This document shows, in pieces, positions 1-8,733 of a stretch of DNA of 64,000 bases (positions within the stretch are counted from its first letter, which is position 1; each line of letters begins with the position of its first letter). Under the pieces are notes generated by a model that worked only from the letters and a program-made list of their open reading frames with translations, made no database searches and was not told the DNA's origin. Location: contig NZ_JBELOK010000008.1 in assembly GCF_040276085.1 (NCBI RefSeq), positions 123,445 to 187,444 on the forward strand, written 5' to 3'. A program made the position numbers and the translations under genes. Source of the stretch: Castellaniella sp040276085 (GTDB lineage: Bacteria; Pseudomonadota; Gammaproteobacteria; Burkholderiales; Burkholderiaceae_B).

Positions 1-495
1 CTGAATTGTGTTCGCACTACCTCGTTTGTTGCCAAAAGTGATATCCGTCGCTGGCCGGTGATTGGTCTGCTGGTTGCCTGGGCCGGTACATTGTTTATCG
101 ACCGCGGCCGCCGTCATGCCGTGCGTGAGGCCTGCCGGCAGATTACCGGCTGCTTTCAGCAGGGCGATGTCGTCGGTCTGTTTCCAGAAGGGACCACCAC
201 CGAAGGGCTGGATGTGAAGCCGTTTCATTCTGGCCTCTTCGAGGCAGCGGTTCAGGCTCGGGTACCTGTACAGCCGGTGGCGTTGCGCTACCTGCGACAT
301 GGGCGGCCGGCGCCCGAACTCTCGTTTGTGGGCGAGCAAACCCTGGTGGCCAATTTATGGGTGCTGCTGGGTGCCTGGGGGGTAGCTGTCGAGTGCCGGT
401 TTTTGCCACCCATTGTTCCAGACGCTGAGTCACGTCGTGGAGACCTGGCCGGCCGGTGTCATGCCTTGGTGCAGCAGGCCGTGCAGTCTTCCTGA
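1..495 (+). CDS. plsC: 1-acyl-sn-glycerol-3-phosphate acyltransferase (PlsC family), 5' end outside window
   Basis: The last 164 residues of a PlsC-type acyltransferase. It transfers an acyl chain to lysophosphatidic acid to make phosphatidic acid at the inner membrane. The frame is open from base 1, so the N-terminus with the HX4D motif is outside the window. Visible family features are FVAKSDIRRWPVIG near the left edge and the acceptor-binding block LFPEGTTTEG (bases about 178-207), which matches the family FPEGT motif. The gene converges on apaH and the two coding ends overlap by 37 bases. The family is clear; the exact acyl acceptor is inferred. Confidence 0.85.
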   Translation: MNCVRTTSFVAKSDIRRWPVIGLLVAWAGTLFIDRGRRHAVREACRQITGCFQQGDVVGLFPEGTTTEGLDVKPFHSGLFEAAVQARVPVQPVALRYLRHGRPAPELSFVGEQTLVANLWVLLGAWGVAVECRFLPPIVPDAESRRGDLAGRCHALVQQAVQSS

Positions 496-1283
496 ATCAA
501 TGCATGGTCGCGCAGGCGCAGCGCGGTCAGTGATCTTCCCCACACACAGCCCGTGTCCAGGCAGATGGTGTCAGGGCGGATGTTCAGGCCCAGGGCCGAC
601 CAATGCCCAAACACGATAGTCTCCGAGAGATCCCTGCGTGCCGGTAGCTCAAACCAGGGTTTGAGGTCAGGACTGTCCTTGGGGCCAGCCTTATGCTGAA
701 AATCCATACCGCCGTCGGCCCGACACATGCGCATGCGTGTCAGGGCATTGACGATCACGCGCATCCGTGCGGGCCCGGCAAGCGCATCGTCCCAATAAAG
801 CGGTTCTTCGCCGTATAAATCGTGCACGGCTTGCTGCCAGTTGGCCTGTTGCAAGGACGCTTCGATTTCGTGTGCGAGCGCCTGGGTCTGGTCCAGTGTC
901 CAGGCCGGCAAGATACCCGCATGCACCATTACGTGGCGATGATCGCGAACCATCAGGGGGCGATGACGCAACCAGGAGAGCAGTTCGTCGCAGTCTGGGG
1001 CAGCCAGGATGTCTTGCAAAGTGTCGGATTTGCCGTGTTTGCGAACCCCGGCGGCCACTGCCAGCAGGTGAATATCATGATTGCCCAACACTACCCGTGC
1101 CCGGTTGCCCAGGCTGCGGATCAGGCGCAGGGCGCCAAGAGAATCCGGACCGCGATTGACGAGATCTCCGGCAAACCAGATCTCGGTGTCGGGGTGGGCC
1201 AGTTGGGGGTGCGACAACAGGGCGCGCAGCGGTTGCGCGCACCCCTGGATGTCGCCAATCACCCAGATATCAGGAGTGCTCAT
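459..1283 (-). CDS. apaH: symmetrical diadenosine tetraphosphatase ApaH
   Basis: A 274-residue metallophosphatase that splits Ap4A into two ADP and so controls dinucleoside polyphosphates in the cytoplasm. The phosphoesterase signature is complete: GDIQG (residues 10-14), GDLVNRGPDS (about 39-48) and GNHD (67-70). Length is normal for ApaH. The start is the ATG at 1283, which overlaps the stop of lptG in an ATGA arrangement and suggests translational coupling. A longer reading back to 1418 would lie inside lptG and has no family support. The 3' end overlaps the convergent plsC gene. Confidence 0.95.
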   Translation of the reverse strand: MSTPDIWVIGDIQGCAQPLRALLSHPQLAHPDTEIWFAGDLVNRGPDSLGALRLIRSLGNRARVVLGNHDIHLLAVAAGVRKHGKSDTLQDILAAPDCDELLSWLRHRPLMVRDHRHVMVHAGILPAWTLDQTQALAHEIEASLQQANWQQAVHDLYGEEPLYWDDALAGPARMRVIVNALTRMRMCRADGGMDFQHKAGPKDSPDLKPWFELPARRDLSETIVFGHWSALGLNIRPDTICLDTGCVWGRSLTALRLRDHALIQEDCTACCTKA

Positions 1284-2458
1284 GCTGGTTTGCGCTGCAG
1301 GCGGCGCTGCCGCCACCATAAAGCAAGCGGGTGGCGATGCTCCATGGCAAGCAAGACAATCAGGGCGCAGCCCAGGCCCAGCATACTGGGCACCAGCGCC
1401 GTGGCCCAGGGGGGCCAATTGCCCAGCATGCCTGCGTTAAGTGCAAGCTGGTTAAGCATGAAAAAGCCTACGCCCAGGATGATGCCCAAAAACACCTTGA
1501 TCCCCACCCCGCCTCGCCGGGTCTGCATGAACCCGATCGGTGTCGCGATCGTCATCATCACCAGCAGCGTGAACGGATAGGCAATCTTGCGCCACAGCGC
1601 AACCTCCTGGCGATCAGTTTGAAGGTTGTTGTTCTTGAGATAGCCGATGTAATCGAGCAGATCGGAAATCGCCATGCGCTCGGGCGTCAGGATCCGGGCA
1701 ATCAGGCGTTCGGGGGTAAGAGAGGTGGGGATGCTGCGACTCTTCAGCTTGATCACCTGGCTGATGGGCGAAGTGGGCACCTTGGCGTTGGCCAGTGCGC
1801 TGGCAGATTGTGGTTCTATCCGCGTTTCGGTTACCGAGCTCAGGGCCAGGTGGCCGTCCCCAAACTGGCCATCAGCCGCTTCTACATAGGCCTTTAACGT
1901 GTCGTCTGCGCGAAACTCGTACAAGATGACGCCTTGCACATGTCCTTGTCCATCCAGTTTGTGGAGATTGATTACCCGCGTGCCACCGCTTTCGGGGTTG
2001 GACTCCTTGAACCAGTAGCCGCTGGATAGCCGTCCGCCATCTGTGCGGCCCATCAGTGCCAGCCGTGATTCGCTGCCCTGAAGCTCGGCGGCAGGAGTGA
2101 TGTACTCGGACAGAATAAAGGCACCCGCCACCAGCGGGATGGTAATCAGCCACAAGGTGCCCAGCAGTTTCAGGCCGCTGACGCCTGATGCGCGCAGGAT
2201 GGTGAGTTCGTTGCGTTGTGCCAGGCCGGCCAGAGCCAGGACGGCGCCAATCAGCAGCCCGATGGGCAAGAGTTCGTACAGATGGTTGGGGAGATCCAGT
2301 ACCTGCAGATAAAAAAGATTTAGCAAGGTGAGGTGGTCGCCGACCTTGTCCAGGCCGTCGATGAGAGCAAAAAACATGAACAGGCCCACCAAGGCCACCA
2401 GCACGACGGTGGTCGAACGGTAGATCTCGCGGGCGATGTAGCGTCGGGCTGTGCGCAT
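1280..2458 (-). CDS. lptG: LPS export ABC transporter permease LptG
   Basis: A 392-residue inner-membrane permease. With LptF and the ATPase LptB it extracts lipopolysaccharide from the inner membrane and feeds it to the LptC-LptA-LptD bridge. The N-terminus (ARREIYRST-like, then a hydrophobic segment at about 14-33) and the block LPIGLLIGAVLALAGLAQRN are typical of the LptF/LptG family. A periplasmic domain occupies roughly residues 120-260, and three more membrane segments follow near 290-365. Its stop overlaps the apaH start. lptF is not in this window. Confidence 0.93.
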   Translation of the reverse strand: MRTARRYIAREIYRSTTVVLVALVGLFMFFALIDGLDKVGDHLTLLNLFYLQVLDLPNHLYELLPIGLLIGAVLALAGLAQRNELTILRASGVSGLKLLGTLWLITIPLVAGAFILSEYITPAAELQGSESRLALMGRTDGGRLSSGYWFKESNPESGGTRVINLHKLDGQGHVQGVILYEFRADDTLKAYVEAADGQFGDGHLALSSVTETRIEPQSASALANAKVPTSPISQVIKLKSRSIPTSLTPERLIARILTPERMAISDLLDYIGYLKNNNLQTDRQEVALWRKIAYPFTLLVMMTIATPIGFMQTRRGGVGIKVFLGIILGVGFFMLNQLALNAGMLGNWPPWATALVPSMLGLGCALIVLLAMEHRHPLALWWRQRRLQRKPA

Positions 2459-2540
2459 GAATCCAACAGCAGCAAAAACCCCAATAGTACCTCGAACCCG
2501 GTTTTGCCTTGAGAGGGCCTACGACCGCATGCGCCAGGGA

Positions 2541-3245
2541 TCAGGGGATTTCAACGGCAGACATGCGGGCGCGCACGGTGGCCGCGCGAGACCTCAGGTA
2601 GCTGGTTCTCCCGTGCTGATCGTAGTAGGCCGGATTGGGCAGCATCGCAGCCAGTTGTGCGGATTGTGCATTGGACAGGCGTGCCGCGCTTGTCTTGAAA
2701 TAGTGGCGCGCGGCTGCCTGGGCGCCAAACGTGGTTTCACCCCATTGCGCAATGTTCAGATAAAGCTCCAGAATCCGGCGCTTGCTCATGACGCCTTCGA
2801 TCATATAGGTGAGGATCAGCTCCTGGCCCTTGCGCAAATAGTTACGGGAGTTGGATAAAAACAGGTTTTTGGCTACCTGCTGGGTGATGGTGGAGCCTCC
2901 CCTGCGGCGTGAACGCCCCATAGATTCTTGCTTCTGGTTGTAGCGCCACGCCTTGCGGATGGCATCCCACTCGACGCCGTCGTGGTCGATGAAGCCGGAA
3001 TCCTCTGATGCCACCACAGCGCGCTTGAGTGCCACGCTGATCTTGTCATAGGGCAACCATTCCTGATGGATCTCGGCATCCGGCTGGGTGGCCCGGACTG
3101 CCTGGAGTGTGTCGATCATCACCGGGGTGACAGACGGATTGCGAAAATTGAACCAGACGACCATGCCCAACAGGCCGATTTCGTACAGAAACCCGGCGCA
3201 CAGCGCCAGCACCAGCAGGGAGGCCAGGATCCGGCGCAGCTTCAT
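2541..3245 (-). CDS. mtgA: monofunctional biosynthetic peptidoglycan transglycosylase MtgA
   Basis: A 234-residue GT51 glycosyltransferase that polymerises lipid II into glycan strands at the inner membrane. It has one N-terminal membrane anchor (about 7-32), then EDSGF with the catalytic glutamate (E81) and RRGGSTITQQVAKN (114-127), both hallmark GT51 motifs. There is no transpeptidase domain, which separates it from class A penicillin-binding proteins. The ATG at 3245 overlaps the stop of the upstream TonB-like gene by four bases, so the two are probably co-translated. Confidence 0.95.
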   Translation of the reverse strand: MKLRRILASLLVLALCAGFLYEIGLLGMVVWFNFRNPSVTPVMIDTLQAVRATQPDAEIHQEWLPYDKISVALKRAVVASEDSGFIDHDGVEWDAIRKAWRYNQKQESMGRSRRRGGSTITQQVAKNLFLSNSRNYLRKGQELILTYMIEGVMSKRRILELYLNIAQWGETTFGAQAAARHYFKTSAARLSNAQSAQLAAMLPNPAYYDQHGRTSYLRSRAATVRARMSAVEIP

Positions 3246-4132
3246 GGCGTGTCCGTGCCCAGGCCCGCCCGTGTGAAATGCCAGGTACGGGTAATGGCCA
3301 GGATGTCGGTCTTGGCGGCTAATTTGGCAGGCAAGGGCGGAAACGGAGCTGCCAGTTCTACGATCCGGCGGGCCGCGCTGTTAAGCACCTCATGAGAGGA
3401 GGGGCGGTCGAAGCTTAAATGATCCAGCTGGCCGTCCCGGCGGATATACACGGTCAGTTGCAGGTCGCCGTAGATTTTCCCCCGGGCTTCTGGCGGGTAG
3501 TGCTCGGTGCCGATCAGTTCAATCCGCTGACGCCAGGCCTCAAGATACTGGGCGTAATCACTGGCCTGCGTGGCAGGAGCCACAAAGGTTTGCCGGGGCA
3601 AGGCGTTGTACCGCTGGATTTGTGCTTTCAGGGCTGCGATGCGCGCATTGAGAATGACGCTGTCTTGTTCCAGATCATCCTCGCCAGGCGCAGTCTGGTC
3701 TCCGCTGGTTTGAGACGAGGGCTTGGCCTGGGCAATCCGGTGCCTGGATTCAAGCTGAGTAAGCAGGCGCTGCTGTTCGGCTTCAAGCTCGGCCTGGCGC
3801 TTGCGCAAGGCTTCGAGGATGGTTTCTTCTGCCGGCACGTCTGTGGTGCGGGGCAGGGGTGATGTGCTGATGCCTTGCTGGGCTTGGCCGCCGCCATCCA
3901 GGTTTTGCTGTGCCAGGGCTTGTGCCTTAAGCGGCGCTTGTTGCGTATGGCTGTTGACCAGCGTGATTTCGAGTGAGGATTCGCGAACCACTGGTGCGGG
4001 TGTGTGCCAGCGCCACGCCAGCAGCAGCCCATGGGCGCACAAGGACAACAGCAAGGCAATCGCCATGCGGCTGCGGCCTTCGTGGCGGGGTTCCAGTAAC
4101 TGCAGGGGCAGCAGGTGTGCCGGCTGTGTCAT
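3242..4132 (-). CDS. TonB-family energy transducer-like protein
   Basis: A 296-residue protein with one N-terminal membrane segment (about 23-42), an Ala/Gln-rich linker with a predicted coiled coil around residues 95-165, and a C-terminal TonB-like domain (YPPEARGKIYGDLQLTVYI onward). TonB proteins carry energy from ExbBD to outer-membrane receptors, but no exbBD or receptor gene is adjacent, so a wall or envelope role beside mtgA is equally possible. The start is the ATG at 4132, only six bases after the stop of the exoribonuclease gene. It has no clear Shine-Dalgarno and may depend on coupling. Confidence 0.8.
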   Translation of the reverse strand: MTQPAHLLPLQLLEPRHEGRSRMAIALLLSLCAHGLLLAWRWHTPAPVVRESSLEITLVNSHTQQAPLKAQALAQQNLDGGGQAQQGISTSPLPRTTDVPAEETILEALRKRQAELEAEQQRLLTQLESRHRIAQAKPSSQTSGDQTAPGEDDLEQDSVILNARIAALKAQIQRYNALPRQTFVAPATQASDYAQYLEAWRQRIELIGTEHYPPEARGKIYGDLQLTVYIRRDGQLDHLSFDRPSSHEVLNSAARRIVELAAPFPPLPAKLAAKTDILAITRTWHFTRAGLGTDTP

Positions 4133-4138
4133 GGGGGG

Positions 4139-6019
4139 TCAGACCGCCTCGCGCAGACGGCAATCGATGTCGAGTCCAAGTTCATCGTAGCCCAGAATGT
4201 CCAGGATCAGGGCCTGGCCGCGGTCAAATACGGGCAGGCCGTTGATTCGCGTAACCAGTGGTGCGCAGGCCAGGCGCACCAGGTTGTCGCGCAGCACATG
4301 GGCCTGTACTTCCTTTAAGCCCTGTTGCTGCAGCCAGCGTACGCACCAGTAGCGCTCCATGGCCGATTGAAATTCGCCCCACAGGGTGTACTGCGAATCG
4401 AAGGCGCCAATCAGCGCGTAGAGGTCGGCATCCTTCGGCTTGAAGGGCGCCACCAGCCGCGCAGACACGCCATGCTCGGCCGCCGCCAAAATCTGACCCT
4501 GATTGATGAGGTCGACATAGCGTCGTAGTGGCGACGTGGACCAGATGTATTGGGGCACAGCGATGGATTCATGTGGCAGGGCCTGCGTGGACATGCGCGT
4601 GCGGCCCATTTGCTGCGAGCGATAGATACCCGGCACCCCGTGGCGTGACAGCAAGGCCCCCCACTGGGTGTTGGTCAGGATCATGTACTCGGCCACCAGC
4701 CGCTCAAGCGGCGCATTGCGCTGGCGGGGGATCAGCTGGATGATGGATTCGGGGTCGTCCGGTGGGCCATCCAGCTCGAAGCTGTACTCGACGCGGTCGT
4801 TGTTCTCGGGTTTGCCACGGGCTTTGTCGCGTACGGATCCCAGCTGCTGTGCAAACTGCCACAGCGGGCGCAACCAGTGTCCGTAGGGCAGCTCGGCCTG
4901 GGGGTCGGCCAGTGCGTCGGCGGTGATCTGGTCGCTGAGCCGGTCGTGGCGCAGGTTGCGTGTCACCGAAATGCGCTCCAGGCGGGTCTCGGTATCCAGG
5001 ATTTCGCCAGTGCTCAGGCGGCCGGTGACGTACAGAGACAAGGCTGGCCGCCACTGGCCTTCATCCAGAGAGAAGGCGGCAATCAGTTCACGCGGCAGCA
5101 TCGGGATTTTGTCGCCCGGCATATATACCGTGGACATCCGGCTGCGGGCCATTTGATCGAACTCGCTGTCGCGTGTGATGGCCAGGGCGGGCACGGCGAT
5201 GTGGATCCCTACCCGGATGGTATCGGGGGCGGGTGTGGAAACGGACAAGGCGTCGTCGATTTCAATGGTGCTGGAGTCGTCCACCGAGTAGGCTTCGATC
5301 TCGGCCTGAGGCAGATCGTGACCCCAGTCGGCTACCTGTACTGCGGGCCACTCGGTGCCCTTGGGGAAATGAGTGGCCAAAAACCGCTGGCGCATCATGC
5401 TGAGTGCGCTGGGCCATACCCCTAGCGACAACAGCAGTTTCTCGGGGCTGAGCCCTGCTTGCTGTACCGCGGCGTCAAAGGCTTTCCATTCCAGCGAATT
5501 CTTGTCTGGCGTATCCAGAAACGTGCTTGCAACGGCCTTTAGTTCGTCTGGCAGACGGCCGGCCACCATGGCGTCCGTCCATTCTTGCTGCTGCACCGCT
5601 TGCAGACGTTTTTTCTCGATGGCTGCCAGTGCGGCCTTGAGGATATCCGGTGGGGCGGGGCGGTAAGTGCCCCGGCCACGCCGGTGAAAATAAGCCGGCG
5701 CAGCTGAAAGTGCCAGGATGAGCGCGGTTTTCTCGATGGCGCTGGGTGCGTGGCCAAAATAGTCTTCTGCCAGGGCGGCCGCTTCAAACTCTTCTTGTGG
5801 GGCCACCTCCCAAAGAAAATCCGGCTCGAGTGTGCCGGCCAGTGCTTCAGCTTCGGGCAGCAGACGCTCTGGGGTGGGCTGCTCGAAGGTAAACAGCACG
5901 TTATTGCGTTTGATCTTGCTGCGCTTGCCGGAGGCGGACTCCACTTGCAATGAGGTGTCTGCTTCGGAAAAAATGGTTTCGGCTTTCAACTTGCCAGCGT
6001 CTTCGTAGAGAACGTGCAT
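4139..6019 (-). CDS. RNase II/RNB-family exoribonuclease
   Basis: A 626-residue protein with a central RNB catalytic domain. The acidic cluster SVDDSSTIEIDDALS (residues 245-259) supplies the aspartates that bind the catalytic magnesium in RNase II and RNase R. ARSRMSTVYMPGDKIPMLP and the RRYVDLINQGQ block further on also match the family. RNB enzymes degrade single-stranded RNA from the 3' end in the cytoplasm. It is shorter than RNase R (about 800) and lacks its basic C-terminal tail, so it is nearer RNase II. The gene leads into the TonB-like and mtgA genes. Confidence 0.9.
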   Translation of the reverse strand: MHVLYEDAGKLKAETIFSEADTSLQVESASGKRSKIKRNNVLFTFEQPTPERLLPEAEALAGTLEPDFLWEVAPQEEFEAAALAEDYFGHAPSAIEKTALILALSAAPAYFHRRGRGTYRPAPPDILKAALAAIEKKRLQAVQQQEWTDAMVAGRLPDELKAVASTFLDTPDKNSLEWKAFDAAVQQAGLSPEKLLLSLGVWPSALSMMRQRFLATHFPKGTEWPAVQVADWGHDLPQAEIEAYSVDDSSTIEIDDALSVSTPAPDTIRVGIHIAVPALAITRDSEFDQMARSRMSTVYMPGDKIPMLPRELIAAFSLDEGQWRPALSLYVTGRLSTGEILDTETRLERISVTRNLRHDRLSDQITADALADPQAELPYGHWLRPLWQFAQQLGSVRDKARGKPENNDRVEYSFELDGPPDDPESIIQLIPRQRNAPLERLVAEYMILTNTQWGALLSRHGVPGIYRSQQMGRTRMSTQALPHESIAVPQYIWSTSPLRRYVDLINQGQILAAAEHGVSARLVAPFKPKDADLYALIGAFDSQYTLWGEFQSAMERYWCVRWLQQQGLKEVQAHVLRDNLVRLACAPLVTRINGLPVFDRGQALILDILGYDELGLDIDCRLREAV

Positions 6020-6031
6020 AAAGGATGGAAC

Positions 6032-7435
6032 TCAGTGTGTCTGTGGGGATGAAGCGGTGGGGGTTTGGGCCAGTGCGTCCAGCAAGCGGGCATGGATGCC
6101 GCCAAAGCCACCGTTGCTCATGATGAGGATGTGGTCGCCCGCCCTGGCCTGACGGGCCAGTTGTGCAATCAGTGCGTCCAGATTGTGGCCGGTATAGACC
6201 AGTGCGTCTCCCAGGGGGGCCAGCACCTGTGCGGGATCCCAGCCCAGGGCCTGTTTGCCGGTGATTTCTCCGTAGCAATACACGGCATCTGCCTGGCTCA
6301 GCGACGCGGGTAGACGCGCGGCCATTGTGCCCAGTTTCATGGTGTTGGAGCGGGGCTCAAGAACTGCCAGGATACGGGCCTGTGGCCCCACGCGGCGGCG
6401 CAGGCCGTCGAGGGTGGTTTCGATGGCACTGGGGTGATGCGCGAAGTCGTCGTATACGGCGACTTCGCGCACGGTGCCGCGCAGCTCCAGGCGCCGCTGT
6501 ATCCCTGAAAACGCATGCAGGGCGGCAATGGCGGTGGATACCGGGATGCCGGCATGGTGAGCCGCTGCGATGGCCGCCAAGGCATTGGCCTGGTTGTGCC
6601 GGCCGGCCATGTCCCACTCGAGACAGCCTTGCGAGACACCTTCGTGCAGGATGTCGCAGCGGCGATCATCGTCGGGATCCTGCCGGGCCTGCCACTGGCC
6701 GCCGGGGCCGAAGGTCTCGACGGGTGTCCAGCAGCCGCGCGCCAGGGTGCGATCCAGGGCGTCGCTGCTGGCCGGGCGCACAATCAGGCCGCTGGCGGGA
6801 ATGGTGCGCACCAGATGATGGAACTGCGTTTCGATGGCGGCGAGGTCGGGGAAAATATCCGCGTGGTCATATTCGAGGTTGTTCAAAATAGCCGTTTTGG
6901 GACGGTAATGAACAAACTTCGAACGCTTGTCAAAAAATGCCGTGTCATATTCGTCAGCTTCGATCACGAAATGAGTGCGCTCTGGCTGATAGCTGGCGGA
7001 TACCTGGAGGTCGGGTGCAACACCGCCGATCAGAAAATTGGCCGGTCGGCCCGCATGCTGAAAAATCCAGGCCAGCAAGGCACTGGTACTGGTTTTTCCG
7101 TGGGTGCCAGCAACCGCCAGCACATGCTGATCGATCAGAATGTGGTCTGACAGCCATTGTGGTCCCGAGGTGTATCGCAGACCTTGATCCAGGATGGCCT
7201 CCATCAGCGGATTGCCGCGGCTAACCACATTGCCGATGATGTAGAGATCGGCATTCAGGTGCGTCTGGTCGGCGTCGAAACCTTCGATCAGCTCGATGCC
7301 CTGTTCGCGCAACTGGGTGCTCATGGGGGGGTACACACCGGCATCACAACCCGTGACGCGATGGCCGGCAGAGCGCGCAATCAAGGCCAGACCGCCCATG
7401 AAAGTGCCGCAGATTCCCAGTATATGTACGTGCAT
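6032..7435 (-). CDS. mpl: UDP-N-acetylmuramate:L-alanyl-gamma-D-glutamyl-meso-diaminopimelate ligase
   Basis: A 467-residue Mur-ligase family enzyme that joins recycled L-Ala-gamma-D-Glu-meso-Dap to UDP-MurNAc in the murein recycling pathway. The N-terminus HILGICGTFMGGLA is diagnostic of Mpl rather than MurC. The ATP loop GTHGKTST lies at residues 110-117 and the C-terminal ligase domain carries DDFAHHPSAI. The ATG at 7435 follows a good ribosome site (GGAGGA). It is divergent from the thioredoxin gene at 7507 and lies 12 bases upstream of the exoribonuclease gene. Confidence 0.95.
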   Translation of the reverse strand: MHVHILGICGTFMGGLALIARSAGHRVTGCDAGVYPPMSTQLREQGIELIEGFDADQTHLNADLYIIGNVVSRGNPLMEAILDQGLRYTSGPQWLSDHILIDQHVLAVAGTHGKTSTSALLAWIFQHAGRPANFLIGGVAPDLQVSASYQPERTHFVIEADEYDTAFFDKRSKFVHYRPKTAILNNLEYDHADIFPDLAAIETQFHHLVRTIPASGLIVRPASSDALDRTLARGCWTPVETFGPGGQWQARQDPDDDRRCDILHEGVSQGCLEWDMAGRHNQANALAAIAAAHHAGIPVSTAIAALHAFSGIQRRLELRGTVREVAVYDDFAHHPSAIETTLDGLRRRVGPQARILAVLEPRSNTMKLGTMAARLPASLSQADAVYCYGEITGKQALGWDPAQVLAPLGDALVYTGHNLDALIAQLARQARAGDHILIMSNGGFGGIHARLLDALAQTPTASSPQTH

Positions 7436-7506
7436 CGTATCCTCCGGCCTGTATTGTAGGGCCCAATGCTATGATGGCCCGGCATGACTTTTTGATGGAT
7501 GGTGCC

Positions 7507-8007
7507 ATGAACAGGCGGTTATTTTTGCATGCTTCGGCAGCTGCGCTGCTGGGCGCTGGCAGCGTGCCACGGCTGGCGCAGGCCGGTATGCTGCCTGCCG
7601 ATCCCGTCTTTGGTCGCCGCTTTGATGATTTGCAGGGGCAATCACAGGCCCTGTCAGCCTATGTAGGGCGTCCATTGGTGCTTAATTTCTGGGCCAGCTG
7701 GTGTGCGCCTTGTGTGCGCGAAATGCCTTTGCTCGAGGATCTCCATCATCGGCATCCCGAGGTCACCGTATTGGGTCTGGCCATCGATACACGCGTCAAT
7801 GTGCAGCGGTTTCTGCAAAAAATCCATGTCTCCTATCCCCTTTTGCTGGCGGGGCCGCAAGGTATCGCCCTGATGCGCGAGCTGGGCAACACGGGGGGCG
7901 GCTTGCCGTTTACCGTAATGTACAACCGGCAGGGGCGGGCAAGTTCCACCGTCATTGGCGAGCTCAAACCGGATGTTTTGCAAGCCCGGCTGCAGCAGAT
8001 ACTTTGA
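7507..8007 (+). CDS. TlpA-like periplasmic thiol-disulfide oxidoreductase
   Basis: A 166-residue thioredoxin-fold protein with a WCAPC active site (residues 65-69) and the cis-proline region GGGLPFTVMYN. The N-terminus MNRRLFLHASAAALLGAG looks like a signal peptide with a Tat-like twin arginine, so it should act in the periplasm, reducing disulfides for cytochrome c maturation or similar work. The ATG at 7507 was chosen because earlier starts (7471, 7495) would put charged residues ahead of the signal. It precedes accB, but 279 bases separate them. Confidence 0.85.
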   Translation: MNRRLFLHASAAALLGAGSVPRLAQAGMLPADPVFGRRFDDLQGQSQALSAYVGRPLVLNFWASWCAPCVREMPLLEDLHHRHPEVTVLGLAIDTRVNVQRFLQKIHVSYPLLLAGPQGIALMRELGNTGGGLPFTVMYNRQGRASSTVIGELKPDVLQARLQQIL

Positions 8008-8286
8008 GTTTCAATTTCCCGGCAACGCATCCAGTTCCAGCCTGTTTTAATAGACAAATCGGTGGTTTTAGCGTAAAAAGGCGGCTTAAGGGCTGATGCG
8101 TTCAGGTTTATGGTTGTTTTGGCGGGGTCTGATATCCCCTCACCAACCCTGGATCCCCCGTCAGATGCGGCCGTCGTGGATTCTCCCTGCTAATCTGGGT
8201 TGAACCGACGGCGTATTTGTTTCTGCGGCCCGTGTCTCATAAAAACAGCTTGGCATGTGCCGGGCCTGCACACAGGAATTTTTCTC
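8008..8286. other. intergenic region upstream of accB
   Basis: These 279 bases hold no convincing gene on either strand. The only clear signal is the accB ribosome site (AGGA, 8274-8277). In many proteobacteria aroQ, for type II dehydroquinate dehydratase, sits directly upstream of accB; no aroQ-like frame is present here. The accB promoter must lie here, but no strong -35/-10 pair stands out. Confidence 0.5.
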
Positions 8287-8730
8287 ATGGATCTTAGAAA
8301 GCTGAAGACACTGATCGACCTCGTGGCCGATTCGGGTATTGCCGAACTGGAAATCACTGAAGGCGAGGGCAAGGTCCGTATCGTCAAGTTTTCCCAAACA
8401 ACCGCCGTCGCAGCTCCGGTGGCGGTTGCCCCCGTGCAAGCAGCTGCGGTGCCAGGGGCTGCAGCACCCGCCGAGCCTGCTGCACCGGTCGTGCAGGGTC
8501 ATCAGGTGAAAGCACCTATGGTGGGTACGTTCTACCGCGCACCAAATCCCAATTCGCCCGCCTTTGTTGAAGTCGGGCAAAGCGTCAAAGAGGGCGAGCC
8601 CCTGTGCATCATCGAGGCCATGAAGCTGCTCAATGAGATCGAAGCCGACAAATCCGGTGTGATCAAGGAAATCCTGGTCGAAAACGGCGAACCCGTCGAA
8701 TACGGCCAACCTCTGTTCATCATCGCTTAA
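8287..8730 (+). CDS. accB: acetyl-CoA carboxylase biotin carboxyl carrier protein
   Basis: A 147-residue BCCP subunit of acetyl-CoA carboxylase, the first committed step of fatty acid synthesis. The N-terminal dimer region MDLRKLKTLIDLV is followed by an Ala/Pro-rich hinge (about 39-70) and a biotinyl domain with EAMKLLNEI, where K113 is biotinylated. The ATG at 8287 has AGGA nine bases upstream. The stop is three bases before accC, so the pair is an operon. The longer reading from 8200 lacks family similarity in its extra residues. Confidence 0.97.
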   Translation: MDLRKLKTLIDLVADSGIAELEITEGEGKVRIVKFSQTTAVAAPVAVAPVQAAAVPGAAAPAEPAAPVVQGHQVKAPMVGTFYRAPNPNSPAFVEVGQSVKEGEPLCIIEAMKLLNEIEADKSGVIKEILVENGEPVEYGQPLFIIA

Positions 8731-8733
8731 GCC

